Shown: positions 34,154-42,653 of the stretch, one piece after another
How positions within the stretch are numbered: position 1 is the stretch's first letter
How the letters are laid out: each line of letters opens with the position of its first letter
Assembly: GCA_007121075.1 (NCBI GenBank)
Contig: SKMK01000024.1
Coordinates: 17,813 to 81,812 of the forward strand
DNA: 64,000 nt
From: Syntrophomonadaceae bacterium
GTDB taxonomy: Bacteria; Bacillota; Dethiobacteria; DTU022
Reading direction: 5' to 3'
Program-made: the position numbers and the translations under genes
The notes under the pieces: generated by a model
Databases searched by the model: none
What the model was told of the DNA's origin: nothing
What the model saw: the letters and a program-made list of their open reading frames with translations, nothing else

Positions 34154-35296
34154 ATGGCTGATAAAATAACCACAGATAACAGTTTGGTCGGTTTGGCCGG
34201 TGAAGGGGCCGGTAATTACCGGGCAGCTGTATTTCCCGGGAAATACCTGCAGGGTCCCGGTATCCTGGCTCTGACCGGCACTGCTGCTGCTGAACTGGGC
34301 GGAAAGTCCCTTCTGGTAGGAGGGAAAAAGGCTCTTGCCGAAAGTTACGCTCAGATAAAAAATGCCCTTGATGAGAAAAGTATCATCCATGAAACTTTTC
34401 CTTTTGGCGGTGAATCCACAGAAAGGGAAATAGAAGCTGTGGCCGGACAGGCCAGGAGGAGTGGAGCAGAAATGATTATCGGCATCGGCGGCGGGAAAGC
34501 AATTGATACGGCCAAGGCTGCCGCCTGCCAGGCCGGGGTCAAGGTTATGATTGTTCCCACCGTGGCGTCCACGGATGCTCCAACCAGCACCATTTCCGTT
34601 ATCCATGACGAAGCAGGCCAATTTATAAAATATTACCGGGCTGGAAGGAACCCCGATGTGGTTATTGTCGATACCAGGGTTCTGGCCCGTGCCCCGTCAC
34701 GTTTCTTATGTGCCGGTACCGGTGGCGCCCTGGCGGTCAGCTATGAAGCTGAAGCTTCGGCAAAAGCAGGCGCATTGAATATGGCCGGGGGATTGCCTTT
34801 TGGCGCTGTTACCGGGTGGGCCGTTTTAAGCAGGGAACTAATTTTCAAGTACGCCGGGATGGCTAAATTGTCGGCTGACCGGGATCTGGTCACACCTGCT
34901 CTTGAATCGGTCGTAGAAGCAAACCTGCTCTTGAGCGGGATCGGATTTGAAAGCGGAGGGTTGGCGGCGGCCCATGGCGTATACCACGGTTTCCGTTCTG
35001 CTGTTCCCGGGTTGAAGTGCCTGCACGGCGAGGTGGTAGCGTTTGGGACCCTGGTCCAGCTGGTTTTGGAAAACCGTGATGAAGCAGAAATACGCCCGGT
35101 GATCGACCTTTATGAGGGTTTGAATCTGCCTTCCAGCCTCGATCAGCTTGGGCTTGCCGATCCCGGCCCGGAACTATTACAAGAAGTGGCCCGCTATGCC
35201 TGCGAGGCGGGGACCACTAAGAATATGCCCTTTGCGGTGGACAGCAGCATGATGTTAGAGGCAATCTTGTTTGCCGATGCCTTTAACAGGGTTTGA
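34154..35296 (+). CDS. Iron-containing alcohol dehydrogenase-type protein (glycerol dehydrogenase-like), atypical metal site
   Basis: The 380-residue protein has the NAD-binding IIGIGGGKAIDTAKAAA (about residues 112-128) and then VPTVASTDAPTSTISV, both GldA-like. The metal-site histidines are present in AAHGVYHGFRSA and LHGEVVAFGT. The usual metal Asp (GxGDALATxFEA) is replaced by Gly: CAGTGGALAVSYEAEA. Loss of one metal ligand predicts a weakened or changed reaction. It is the second gene of a unit with the B12-domain protein. Its 3' end overlaps the convergent hydrolase gene by 42 bases. Confidence 0.82.
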   Translation: MADKITTDNSLVGLAGEGAGNYRAAVFPGKYLQGPGILALTGTAAAELGGKSLLVGGKKALAESYAQIKNALDEKSIIHETFPFGGESTEREIEAVAGQARRSGAEMIIGIGGGKAIDTAKAAACQAGVKVMIVPTVASTDAPTSTISVIHDEAGQFIKYYRAGRNPDVVIVDTRVLARAPSRFLCAGTGGALAVSYEAEASAKAGALNMAGGLPFGAVTGWAVLSRELIFKYAGMAKLSADRDLVTPALESVVEANLLLSGIGFESGGLAAAHGVYHGFRSAVPGLKCLHGEVVAFGTLVQLVLENRDEAEIRPVIDLYEGLNLPSSLDQLGLADPGPELLQEVARYACEAGTTKNMPFAVDSSMMLEAILFADAFNRV

Positions 35297-36187
35297 TCCA
35301 AGATGGTCCAGGATATGGCGGCGTAATTCCATAGAAGAAGCGGAGCCGGTAACGTGTCCCTTTTCAATTACCTTCACCGGTATATTATTCCCGTAGGATG
35401 TTTTTTGCCTTTCAAAGCGGATCAGTTGGTCATATCGAGCCAGCAGGGGAAAAACCTTATTTCCCCCGGCGGAGAAGCATTTTTCAAAATTGAGGGCGTT
35501 TTCCAGTGCTGCCGGGTTACTCAAGGCTAAGCGGTCTGTCAGATTGCGGTAAACCGAACGGGTAAAAACATCAGCGGGGACGATTCCGGCCAAAAGCGGA
35601 ATATAAGTGTCGGCGGTGTTGAATAAAGCGCAGTGGAGGTTTGTAACCCAACCTCCAAGGCTGATTCCGCTCACTATAATTCGGGTGTCTTTTCCCGCGG
35701 CATACTGCCTGAGGGCTTCGATCATTTTAACCGATACCATCATCAAAGTGGTAAAAGTTGACAGGCGACCCATCTGTTCAAGATAGAGCCTGAAAGAGCG
35801 GTGGAAGGGGGCCCTGATCAGGATCAGGTTGGCCGGGAAAAGTTTTCCTGCGGACAGGAAAATATCATGGAAAGTATTCCTGGCTAACAAACTGCGGTTA
35901 AAGGGCCGTTCGTTATTACCGTGATGGTAAATTACCGTAGGGTAATCTTTGCCCATCCACCTGACCAGGTGAAAAGCGGGATCTAATTCCCCAATAGGTG
36001 TCCGGGCCGGTACTTCATAGTATCCCTCCCCGTGTACCTGCGGCCATTTCAGGGTGATGGAATCCAAAATATCCTCGTATGGAGGGCTTTCCAGGCTTTC
36101 CCGAAACAACTTATTTCTCCAGAAAATAATTGAAGCTAAATATACGGGCAGGGTGTCAATTAAAACGTGCAGGTTCAAAACCACCAC
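35255..36187 (-). CDS. Alpha/beta-hydrolase family protein
   Basis: The 310-residue protein shows an alpha/beta-hydrolase core. TVIYHHGNNERPFNRSLLA is the HG oxyanion-hole segment (about residue 88) and RIIVSGISLGGWVTNLHC carries the nucleophile elbow GxSxGG (Ser about 174). A likely Asp and His follow (LARYDQLIRFER, KVIEKGHVTGSAS). The N-terminal 20 residues may be a signal or membrane segment, so it may be anchored. The substrate is unknown. It runs into the 3' end of the GldA-like gene with a 42-base overlap. Confidence 0.75.
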   Translation of the reverse strand: MVVLNLHVLIDTLPVYLASIIFWRNKLFRESLESPPYEDILDSITLKWPQVHGEGYYEVPARTPIGELDPAFHLVRWMGKDYPTVIYHHGNNERPFNRSLLARNTFHDIFLSAGKLFPANLILIRAPFHRSFRLYLEQMGRLSTFTTLMMVSVKMIEALRQYAAGKDTRIIVSGISLGGWVTNLHCALFNTADTYIPLLAGIVPADVFTRSVYRNLTDRLALSNPAALENALNFEKCFSAGGNKVFPLLARYDQLIRFERQKTSYGNNIPVKVIEKGHVTGSASSMELRRHILDHLGSNPVKGIGKQDCL

Positions 36188-36274
36188 TCCTCCAGGACAT
36201 TATGGATCAGGGCCGGGGCCTGGTTTAACTTTGCTTTATGATTTTTTGATTGTCCAGTTTATTTATCACTTTTG

Positions 36275-37318
36275 TTAAATGGATCCGGTATTCAGGTCCA
36301 GGGGGTCGGTTTTGTTTAAAAATGAAGCCAACAGATCAATAGCCGCCTCCAGGTCATTTCGGTTGACCATTTCATTTACTGTATGGATATAGCGGCAGGG
36401 GACGGAAAGGGTGGCTACAGGGATTCCGGTCCGGCTGAGCTGGATACTCCCGGCGTCGGTGCCGCCCCGCGGGAGTATTTCCATTTGATGTTTAATATTT
36501 TCACTGCGGGCTATTTCCCGGAGGCGTTTTACCAGGTTGTGATCGGATATAGAGGCAGAGTCCATTATTTTGATGGCCACGCCTTCACCGAGCCTGGTTA
36601 CGTATTCCGGTTCTTCCCCGCCTGGATAATCGGCAGCCAGGGTTACGTCCAGGGCAATTCCTAAATCCGGGACGATCCCAAAAGATGAAGTCAGCGCTCC
36701 GCGTAGGCCGACTTCTTCCTGGACGGTAGCTACCATGTAGATATCTGCCCGGTGCTGCTGAATTTTTTTTATAGCTTCCAGCATTACCAGGACTCCGGCC
36801 CGATCATCCATCGCTTTGGAACTGTAATTATTCCCGATCCGGGCGAACTCCTGACGGAGGCTTACCGGGTCGCCTATCTCGACTTTTTCCTTGACCTGTT
36901 CATGGGGCAAACCCAGATCGACAAAAAAGTCCTTGATCTGAAGCTGTTTTTTCTTTTCTTCTTCGGTGAGGATATGAACGGGTTTGGTAGAGGGGGAAAG
37001 GTTGCCAATCAGGTCTACCTTTCCGTGAACGATCACCCGCCGGCCCATGAGCATGCGGGGATCAAAACCTCCTACCGGCTGCAGCCGGACGAAACCTTTA
37101 TCATCGATATATTTAACCAGGAATCCGATCTCATCCATGTGAGCGGCCAGCATGATCTTACCCTGGCCGGAACCTTTCTTTAAACCGATCAGGTTGCCCA
37201 GGGCATCGGAGCGGACCTCATCGCAGCTGGCTTCCATCTCTTTTCTGATCACTTCCCTGATCCTTTCTTCTCTTCCTGCAACACCGGGGGTTTGGGTTAG
37301 CAGTTCCAACAATTTCAT
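36275..37318 (-). CDS. M42 family zinc aminopeptidase
   Basis: M42 enzymes are di-zinc aminopeptidases (often large tetrahedral shells) that trim peptides in the cytosol. The family segments are LLAAHMDEIGFLVKYID (His and Asp ligands about residue 65), IGNNYSSKAMDDRAG (Asp), VATVQEEVGLRGA (Glu general base and ligand), IALDVTLAADYPGG (Asp) and CRYIHTVNEMV (His), all present. The ATG at 37318 follows AAAGGTGG; a longer frame upstream has no family match. It stands alone with no operon partner. Confidence 0.95.
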   Translation of the reverse strand: MKLLELLTQTPGVAGREERIREVIRKEMEASCDEVRSDALGNLIGLKKGSGQGKIMLAAHMDEIGFLVKYIDDKGFVRLQPVGGFDPRMLMGRRVIVHGKVDLIGNLSPSTKPVHILTEEEKKKQLQIKDFFVDLGLPHEQVKEKVEIGDPVSLRQEFARIGNNYSSKAMDDRAGVLVMLEAIKKIQQHRADIYMVATVQEEVGLRGALTSSFGIVPDLGIALDVTLAADYPGGEEPEYVTRLGEGVAIKIMDSASISDHNLVKRLREIARSENIKHQMEILPRGGTDAGSIQLSRTGIPVATLSVPCRYIHTVNEMVNRNDLEAAIDLLASFLNKTDPLDLNTGSI

Positions 37319-37550
37319 GAAGATTCCACCTTTCCAAATAGATAACATTACAATTAGTATATGTGAAGATCTGCTGTGATGCAAAACGGTACAAAGAAAG
37401 GCCTGTTTGATTTTGATTACAACGGTATGCTTCGATTTAATCAGCAGAAACATAAAAGCCCGTTGAAGTGTTAAGCGAATATTTGTTTCCGGAACGAGGA
37501 CTTAAAAAATTTACCCGCCAGCTATTGACTCAGTGGTTTCACATTGTAGC

Positions 37551-37579
37551 TTTAAGATAGCTAAGAATTTTGCTATAAT
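37551..37579 (+). promoter_or_regulatory. Extended -10 promoter for the metallophosphoesterase gene
   Basis: TGCTATAAT (37571-37579) is an extended -10, with a weak -35 TTTAAG (37551-37556) at 17 bases. It is 31 bases upstream of the ATG at 37610. Confidence 0.5.
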
Positions 37580-37609
37580 TATAATATAAACAGTAGGAGA
37601 GATATATTG

Positions 37610-38266
37610 ATGAATGAAATGGACAGAAGCATGAAAGGTTGCCTGAAAAACATACCGGGTTATATAAATTATCTCTGCCGGGGTTACTATGTGCCAAAAG
37701 AACTGAAAGAAGCAATGGCAGCAGAAGAAGATGTTATTCTGCATTTAAGCGATACTCCTTCTTATGCGTACCGTTCGGTTGTAACCCTGGTCGATATTTT
37801 AAAACCGCGGATTATCATTCACACCGGCGACCTGGCTGATGATATAAAGCTGGAACTATATCCCGACCTTTCATTCAGGTACAGGGAAAAAGTGGTGCCC
37901 TTTTTGCGGGAGCTTGAGAAATCCGCTGCGGGGGAAATTTACATTGTACCCGGTAATCATGACCTGAAAAGCTTGCTAGATAAAGAAGCCGGCAGGAGCC
38001 GGATTGTTCCCGATGGCACGGTGATTGAAATCCAGGATCGGAAGGTGGGGCTTGCTCACTGCCAGGAAGATCTGCCCCCGGGAGGAGACTACAACCTCTA
38101 CGGGCATAATTTGGACAGTCCGGCCGATGGAAATTCCTGCACTTTAAACGGCTGCCGGAGTATCAACATTATCCTCTACCCATCGTGGCGGGTTTACCAT
38201 ATTCCTTATCCCGTGGGAACCAACCACGAGAGACAGTACAACCTTACGAGCGGACGACTGCTTTAA
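37610..38266 (+). CDS. Calcineurin-like metallophosphoesterase
   Basis: The 218-residue protein has HLSDTPSYAYRS (metal Asp), IIIHTGDLADDIKLEL (GD box), EIYIVPGNHDLKSL (GNHD) and NLYGHNLDS (GH box), the order of two-metal phosphoesterases. The N-terminal ~40 residues are extra and the C-terminus is short. The substrate is not clear. A TTG at 37607 directly before the ATG at 37610 could also be used; GGAGA sits 11-12 bases upstream. It is followed by an unknown gene 41 bases later. Confidence 0.85.
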   Translation: MNEMDRSMKGCLKNIPGYINYLCRGYYVPKELKEAMAAEEDVILHLSDTPSYAYRSVVTLVDILKPRIIIHTGDLADDIKLELYPDLSFRYREKVVPFLRELEKSAAGEIYIVPGNHDLKSLLDKEAGRSRIVPDGTVIEIQDRKVGLAHCQEDLPPGGDYNLYGHNLDSPADGNSCTLNGCRSINIILYPSWRVYHIPYPVGTNHERQYNLTSGRLL

Positions 38267-38307
38267 TATATTAGACATGTATGAAAAGTAAAGGTGGAAT
38301 TTAGCCA

Positions 38308-39342
38308 ATGATTTTGGTGCGAACCGGTCCCCGCTTTCTTTTCCTCAGGAACAGTGACCGAGAACAGCTATTAGGGTTGCTGGAAAAGGAGTACTCATCT
38401 ACAAGGAAACCCCTTGATCAGGCCATTGAAGAAAGCAGTGAAGGGGATACAATCATCTTCGTTCTGGAAAAAGACGAGGAGAAGGAGCAGATAAGCGGTT
38501 CCACATCCGTTCTGCTGACGGACATCGGCTCATCCCCCCTCCTGGTATCCATGATTAATAAAAAACACCTGCAGGAAAATATCGAAGAAGCGGAACTGGG
38601 GCCGGGCCTGCTGGTGATGAAAGCTCCCCCACCGGGTGAGACGATCCTGGAAAAAGTGCGAAAAGAATATGATGCCCTTTCCATCCCCTTGAAAGAAGCA
38701 ATTATGAAAGGACACTCCGACTGGAGTGTGGTCTGTTTTACCGGCTGCCCCCTTTCAAGGTCTTTGAGCACATCCGATCTGCTGGACGATACCCTGCTTA
38801 TTAAAAAAAGCGTGCCGGATTTGTACCAGGAATTGAGACGCCAGGCAGTCAAGTATTTGACCGAGGAACTGGAAGAGGGAGAATGGCGGGAATTTAAAAT
38901 CAACATTTATGATTACTGGGGACGTTACAACCTCCAGCACGAGCGGATCACCACTGTAATTGAAGACCTGGAAATCGGGTTTATCCTTGGTGAAATTTGG
39001 TCGCTCGATCATCCTTTTGTGCTGATGTCTGTCCCTGTATTCCAGATCCAGCTTTTTTCTTACATGAATCCCAAGGAAGTTAAAAGAATCTTGATGGCGC
39101 TGGAATATGACGAACAAGGCAAACGGCTTGTCGATTTTGATCTTTATTTCCAAAAGAAAAAAGTAGAATGGGGTGGAGTTGAAAAAGGCAGGCAAACGAA
39201 CCGTATAGATGTTGCCCTGTCCTACAGGGAAAAGTACATGTCAATGCTTACTGCTGATAGCAGAGAGAAGCTGGCCCGCTTAGAGCAAACCCTGCATGAA
39301 TGTGAAGAAAAAGAAAAGTGCGAACAAGAGGAAAACAAGTAA
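38308..39342 (+). CDS. Hypothetical protein, unknown family
   Basis: This 344-residue soluble protein has no signal peptide or membrane segments and is not recognised. It is rich in Glu and Lys, with an N-terminal part of about 160 residues (SEGDTIIFVLEKDEEKEQIS) and a C-terminal part with aromatic residues (INIYDYWGRYNLQHERITTV, HPFVLMSVPVFQIQLF). The last 40 residues are helical and charged. AAAGGTGG precedes the ATG. It follows the metallophosphoesterase gene by 41 bases and may be co-transcribed with it. Confidence 0.7.
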   Translation: MILVRTGPRFLFLRNSDREQLLGLLEKEYSSTRKPLDQAIEESSEGDTIIFVLEKDEEKEQISGSTSVLLTDIGSSPLLVSMINKKHLQENIEEAELGPGLLVMKAPPPGETILEKVRKEYDALSIPLKEAIMKGHSDWSVVCFTGCPLSRSLSTSDLLDDTLLIKKSVPDLYQELRRQAVKYLTEELEEGEWREFKINIYDYWGRYNLQHERITTVIEDLEIGFILGEIWSLDHPFVLMSVPVFQIQLFSYMNPKEVKRILMALEYDEQGKRLVDFDLYFQKKKVEWGGVEKGRQTNRIDVALSYREKYMSMLTADSREKLARLEQTLHECEEKEKCEQEENK

Positions 39343-39499
39343 CCAAATAGCCTGTACCTCAAAAAATCGCGATCTTGCTTTGTTGTAATAAATGTTCGTT
39401 TATTTCCCCGTGATTGCTCCTGGATTTAATTGTGATTGATTTATTAGCCCCGCTTATAGCGGTCTCAATTACCGGCAATAAAAACAGGGTAGCTCTATT

Positions 39500-40171
39500 T
39501 TAAAAGCCCCGGGTTTGGCCCTGCCATGGCGGTTCTTTTTCGGCCTGAAACTCTTCCACACCGGGCCCACCCAGGCGACGCAACCGCCAGATCCCATAAA
39601 TATAGCTTAAAACCAGGACCACGATAATGACCGGCCAGCCCAGGAGGGCATTAACCCAGGCCAGCCTGGCCGGATCTCCACTTTGAAACAAGATGATCTG
39701 GATGATCAGCCGGATCAGAATCAGAGCTGTCCAGAACAGGGTCACTTCCAGGTAAGCCGGTTTGACATCCCGGCGCCAGAACCACTCCAGGGGCCATCCC
39801 CGGGTGAGATGACTGGCCCAGGCGGCAAGCGGTTTGCCAGCAGTAATACTTCCCAGGGCCAGGGTTAAGAGAAGGGCACTGCCGGCAATGGCCGGAATAA
39901 AATAGCCTGCTGCGCTGCGGGTCAGGTAAGCTAACCCGGAAGCAAGGGAAACTCCCACCAGGCCGCCCAGGGCATACATCCAGGTATGCTTGCGAATAAT
40001 CCGGATTACTCCCAGCATGATGGCCAACCCCAGGGCCGTGACTACCGCAGCGTCAAGTCCGAAGAAGCCGTTGATCAGAACAAACACAAGTGGTGGCAAA
40101 AGGGCGTCAAAAGTCTGGCCCGATACCACCGATTTCAATTCTTCAAGGATTTCACTTTGTTTTATTCCCAA
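39500..40171 (-). CDS. DUF3159-like membrane protein
   Basis: The 223-residue protein has about six hydrophobic segments. The start, FDALLPPLVFVLINGFFGLD, is a hallmark of the DUF3159 family, known mostly from Actinobacteria and some Firmicutes. A charged loop with RGWPLEWFWRRDV follows and then TLFWTALILIRLIIQIILFQ. Its function is unknown. It is transcribed alone, divergent from the CHAP-dockerin gene. Confidence 0.75.
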   Translation of the reverse strand: MGIKQSEILEELKSVVSGQTFDALLPPLVFVLINGFFGLDAAVVTALGLAIMLGVIRIIRKHTWMYALGGLVGVSLASGLAYLTRSAAGYFIPAIAGSALLLTLALGSITAGKPLAAWASHLTRGWPLEWFWRRDVKPAYLEVTLFWTALILIRLIIQIILFQSGDPARLAWVNALLGWPVIIVVLVLSYIYGIWRLRRLGGPGVEEFQAEKEPPWQGQTRGF

Positions 40172-40582
40172 GGTAATATTCCTTTTGCTAGATTTATCTA
40201 CCTACAGTTATGGCGTAATATTAGCAAAAACTTCTCTAACGGTCAAAAAAGGGTGGAAGGTCCACTGAGTCAATAAAAATTTACTCACATTGGAAGGACT
40301 ATTTTCATAAAGAAAGGGGTTATATAATTCTCAGCCAGATGGCCAAGAGTGTCCTTTCCTGGCTGGTTTTGTTGCTGTAAAGCAGCTTTAGCAAAAGATG
40401 TAAGGGCATGGAAGAAATGTTGGTCATGCCCTCTTGTGATCCAGGGTTTGATTAATTTGTATTTAGTGTTAGAATATAGAAACCATTATTTTACTAAAAC
40501 CAGAGTGGCAATCACCTCCGGCAGCGTCCGGCCAGTTTTTAAGATCTAGAAGGAAAGATTTTCGCCCTGGAAGGGACAGCTG
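40172..40582 (+). promoter_or_regulatory. Long leader region upstream of the CHAP-dockerin gene with hairpins
   Basis: In this 411-base region CAGCCAG (from about 40332) pairs with CTGGCTG and is followed by GTTTT, a terminator-like hairpin. GGGCATG (40407) pairs with CATGCCC (40427), followed by a T-containing tail. A -10-like TAGAAT with TTGATT 16 bases upstream lies near 40450-40475. No known riboswitch motif was found. An attenuated leader is possible but unproven. Confidence 0.35.
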
Positions 40583-41716
40583 ATGATCAAACTTAGACTG
40601 GTGGTTATAATTCTAACAGCGGCCCTGCTTCTAATCCCTGTTTTTTCCGTGGCGGCGGATGAAGACTACCCGGTTATGACCCGGGAAGAATTTGATAACT
40701 GGCCAGAGCTGCCTGAATATACCATTTTCAATCCATTTCCCTCCAAAGGTACCAACTGCACCTGGTATGGCCATGGCCGGATGATGCAGCTGGGGTACTG
40801 CCCTTATGCCCTGGACAGCATGCGCTTCAGCGCTTACCGGTGGGCCGACGATGCGGATAGGGGAGCGGAGGTTGTTGAAGAACCGGTAGCAGGCTCGATC
40901 GCTTTTTGGGATAGCGAAGCCTCATTTGGCGGTTCGCTGGGGCACGTGGGCGTGGTTGAAAAAATTAAAGAAGACGGTTCAATCCTGGTTTCTGATTCAA
41001 GCAGTTCACGAAGTGCTTACAACCTGTTCTCGATTGACCCGGATGACAGGAGATGGCCGACAGCCTTTATTACGGTCCCTGAAGGCCCGGGGCGGTCTCA
41101 AAAATTTTCACCGCAAGAAACAGTCCGGACTACTGCCGTTAACCTTTATTTCCGTCTGGAAGGGGTGGACCAGGATCCGGTTTTAGTACCGCAACACACG
41201 GAAGCATTAATTAAGGCACATCCAAGTAACGGTATTTTCGCATCGCAGGCCTGGAGCACTTCTTCATATCACTACTGGTGGTATGCATCGGTGGAAATTG
41301 AAGGGGAACTAAAAAACGGCTGGCTGGCCGAAACATACCTGGAATTTTTCGCTGCCCCTGACCCGGAACAAAATCAGGATGAAAAGGATTCCGAAAAAAA
41401 TCCAAAAGATGGGTCTGGCCATGAAGAGGAAAACACCCCAAAAGATATTGATGAAAATGACGAAGCGAAAAATATCCCGGAAGATGCTGATAAAAATGAA
41501 GAAAATTCCTTCCCGGAACCGAATCAAATTCCGGGCGATATTGACGGCGATGGTAACGTAGATGTCCTGGATGTAACCCTGGCCATGCAGCATGTCCTGA
41601 ACATAGTGGATTTAACCGGGAAACAGGTGGAAGCCGCCGACCTGAATGGTGACGGCATCGTTGATGTGCGGGATGTGGTTCTGATTATGCAGCAGGCCCT
41701 GGGGTTAAACGGTTGA
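40583..41716 (+). CDS. Secreted CHAP-domain protein with a C-terminal dockerin
   Basis: The 377-residue protein has a signal peptide (about 1-26). A CHAP amidase/peptidase domain follows, with TNCTWYGHGRMMQLGY (Cys nucleophile) and LGHVGVVEKIKEDG (His). An SH3-like stretch comes next (about 180-255), then an acidic Glu/Asp/Lys linker (258-312) and a type I dockerin. The dockerin has two calcium repeats: DIDGDGNVDVLDVTLAMQHV and DLNGDGIVDVRDVVLIMQQA. Dockerins bind cohesins on a scaffold, so a cell-wall hydrolase may be tethered to the cell surface. No cohesin gene is in the window. The ATG at 40583 has a weak AAGGGAC site. Confidence 0.9.
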   Translation: MIKLRLVVIILTAALLLIPVFSVAADEDYPVMTREEFDNWPELPEYTIFNPFPSKGTNCTWYGHGRMMQLGYCPYALDSMRFSAYRWADDADRGAEVVEEPVAGSIAFWDSEASFGGSLGHVGVVEKIKEDGSILVSDSSSSRSAYNLFSIDPDDRRWPTAFITVPEGPGRSQKFSPQETVRTTAVNLYFRLEGVDQDPVLVPQHTEALIKAHPSNGIFASQAWSTSSYHYWWYASVEIEGELKNGWLAETYLEFFAAPDPEQNQDEKDSEKNPKDGSGHEEENTPKDIDENDEAKNIPEDADKNEENSFPEPNQIPGDIDGDGNVDVLDVTLAMQHVLNIVDLTGKQVEAADLNGDGIVDVRDVVLIMQQALGLNG

Positions 41717-41768
41717 GTCATTAAAGCATAAGGCAACCAGCCAGGAAATGTAATGTGTACAAAAAAAG

Positions 41769-41788
41769 AAGCCCGATTTTACGGGCTT
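41769..41788 (-). terminator. Terminator between CHAP-dockerin and repeat-protein genes
   Basis: AAGCCCG (41769-41775) and CGGGCTT (41782-41788) pair across a 6-base loop. On the minus strand a run CTTTTTTTG follows, so it terminates the minus-strand gene. Confidence 0.75.
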
Positions 41789-41859
41789 TAAGCTTCTATC
41801 CTAAACTATGGGGAGGGATAGATATATTGATGATAGCTTTTATGCCATCTAATTTATGA

Positions 41860-42468
41860 TTAATTTCCCGGATTTCCGGGTTTTCCTGCACCTTCGGGAC
41901 GGCCCCTGTTGCTATTATTTCCGGCGCCGGCGCTGTTATTGGCATTCCTGGCTGCTTCGGAAACACTCTGTCCAAACTCTGCTCCATTGTCACGCGCTTG
42001 ACTGGCAACTGCCTGGCCGAAAGCTTTTCCATCTTCCGGGGTTAATTCTTCTTCTCCGGTCAAAGCTTCGTGGACTGCCTTAGCAACTTCCGACCGCTCA
42101 TTGCCATTATCGCCTTCGTTCTGAGCTTTGGCAGCTTCCCGGGCCGCTTCCGAAACTAACTCACCCAGGTTGATCTCCTCGTCTTGAGCTCTTGCCGATA
42201 CTTTTTCTCCGAAAGTGGTGTCCAGATCTTTGGGGGACGTGGCATCTCCGCTGAGGGCATTATGGACGGCTTCTGAAACAGAGAGTGGTTCTTCCTCAGC
42301 CCCGTATTCATTTTCTTCGTTGGGGTCAGTTTCATCCTCTTCAGGATTAGTAGCATCGGTCTCAGCGTTCAAACCAAACACTCCTGTCGCTGGAGAATAC
42401 CCGGCAAAGGCAATCCCGCTGCCGGCTAAAACAACAATTAACAGTGCAATAATTAATGTTTTGCTCAT
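41860..42468 (-). CDS. Secreted acidic protein with two tandem ~52-residue repeats, under a c-di-GMP riboswitch
   Basis: The 202-residue protein has a signal peptide (about 1-22), a Glu/Asp-rich stretch (35-62) and two copies of a repeat at about 64-115 and 127-178. Shared positions include SEAVHNALSG and AKAVHEALTG, FGEKVSARAQD and FGQAVASQARD, and VSEAAREAAKA and VSEAARNANNS. It ends in a Gly/Asn/Pro-rich tail. No named family is recognised. The repeats look helical with small residues, as in surface or matrix proteins. Its leader carries a GEMM-I riboswitch and a perfect sigma-A promoter, so c-di-GMP should control it. Confidence 0.8.
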   Translation of the reverse strand: MSKTLIIALLIVVLAGSGIAFAGYSPATGVFGLNAETDATNPEEDETDPNEENEYGAEEEPLSVSEAVHNALSGDATSPKDLDTTFGEKVSARAQDEEINLGELVSEAAREAAKAQNEGDNGNERSEVAKAVHEALTGEEELTPEDGKAFGQAVASQARDNGAEFGQSVSEAARNANNSAGAGNNSNRGRPEGAGKPGNPGN

Positions 42469-42540
42469 GGTTCGATCTGCCTCCTTATTAAGTCAGGGCC
42501 AAACTTAGTGCCACGGGATTTAATGCCGGTTGAAAACCAG

Positions 42541-42627
42541 ATTCGGCAGCCTGGCGATCCTGGTTCGTTTCCAAACTGTAGACCCATGGCTTTGCGCGCT
42601 TTCCTTTCGGAAAAGTTGCCTTTATCG
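42541..42627 (-). promoter_or_regulatory. Cyclic-di-GMP-I (GEMM-I) riboswitch
   Basis: On the minus strand the sequence reads AAGGCAAC, then CCGAAAGG, GCGCAAAGCCATGGGTCTA and finally GGATCGCCAGGCTGCCGAA. The GAAA tetraloop, GCAAAGCC, the GGGTCT box and the CCAGGCTGCCGAA receptor are the conserved parts of GEMM-I RNA. It sits 73 bases upstream of the repeat-protein gene. No clear terminator was spotted between it and the start codon, so control may be on translation. Confidence 0.85.
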
Positions 42628-42653
42628 TTTGGTTCTGCTCATGTTTTATGTAA

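Noticed and set aside
40332..40435. GEMM or other known riboswitch before the CHAP-dockerin gene
   Set aside because: The GCAAAGCC and GCCGAA elements are absent, so only unnamed hairpins can be claimed.
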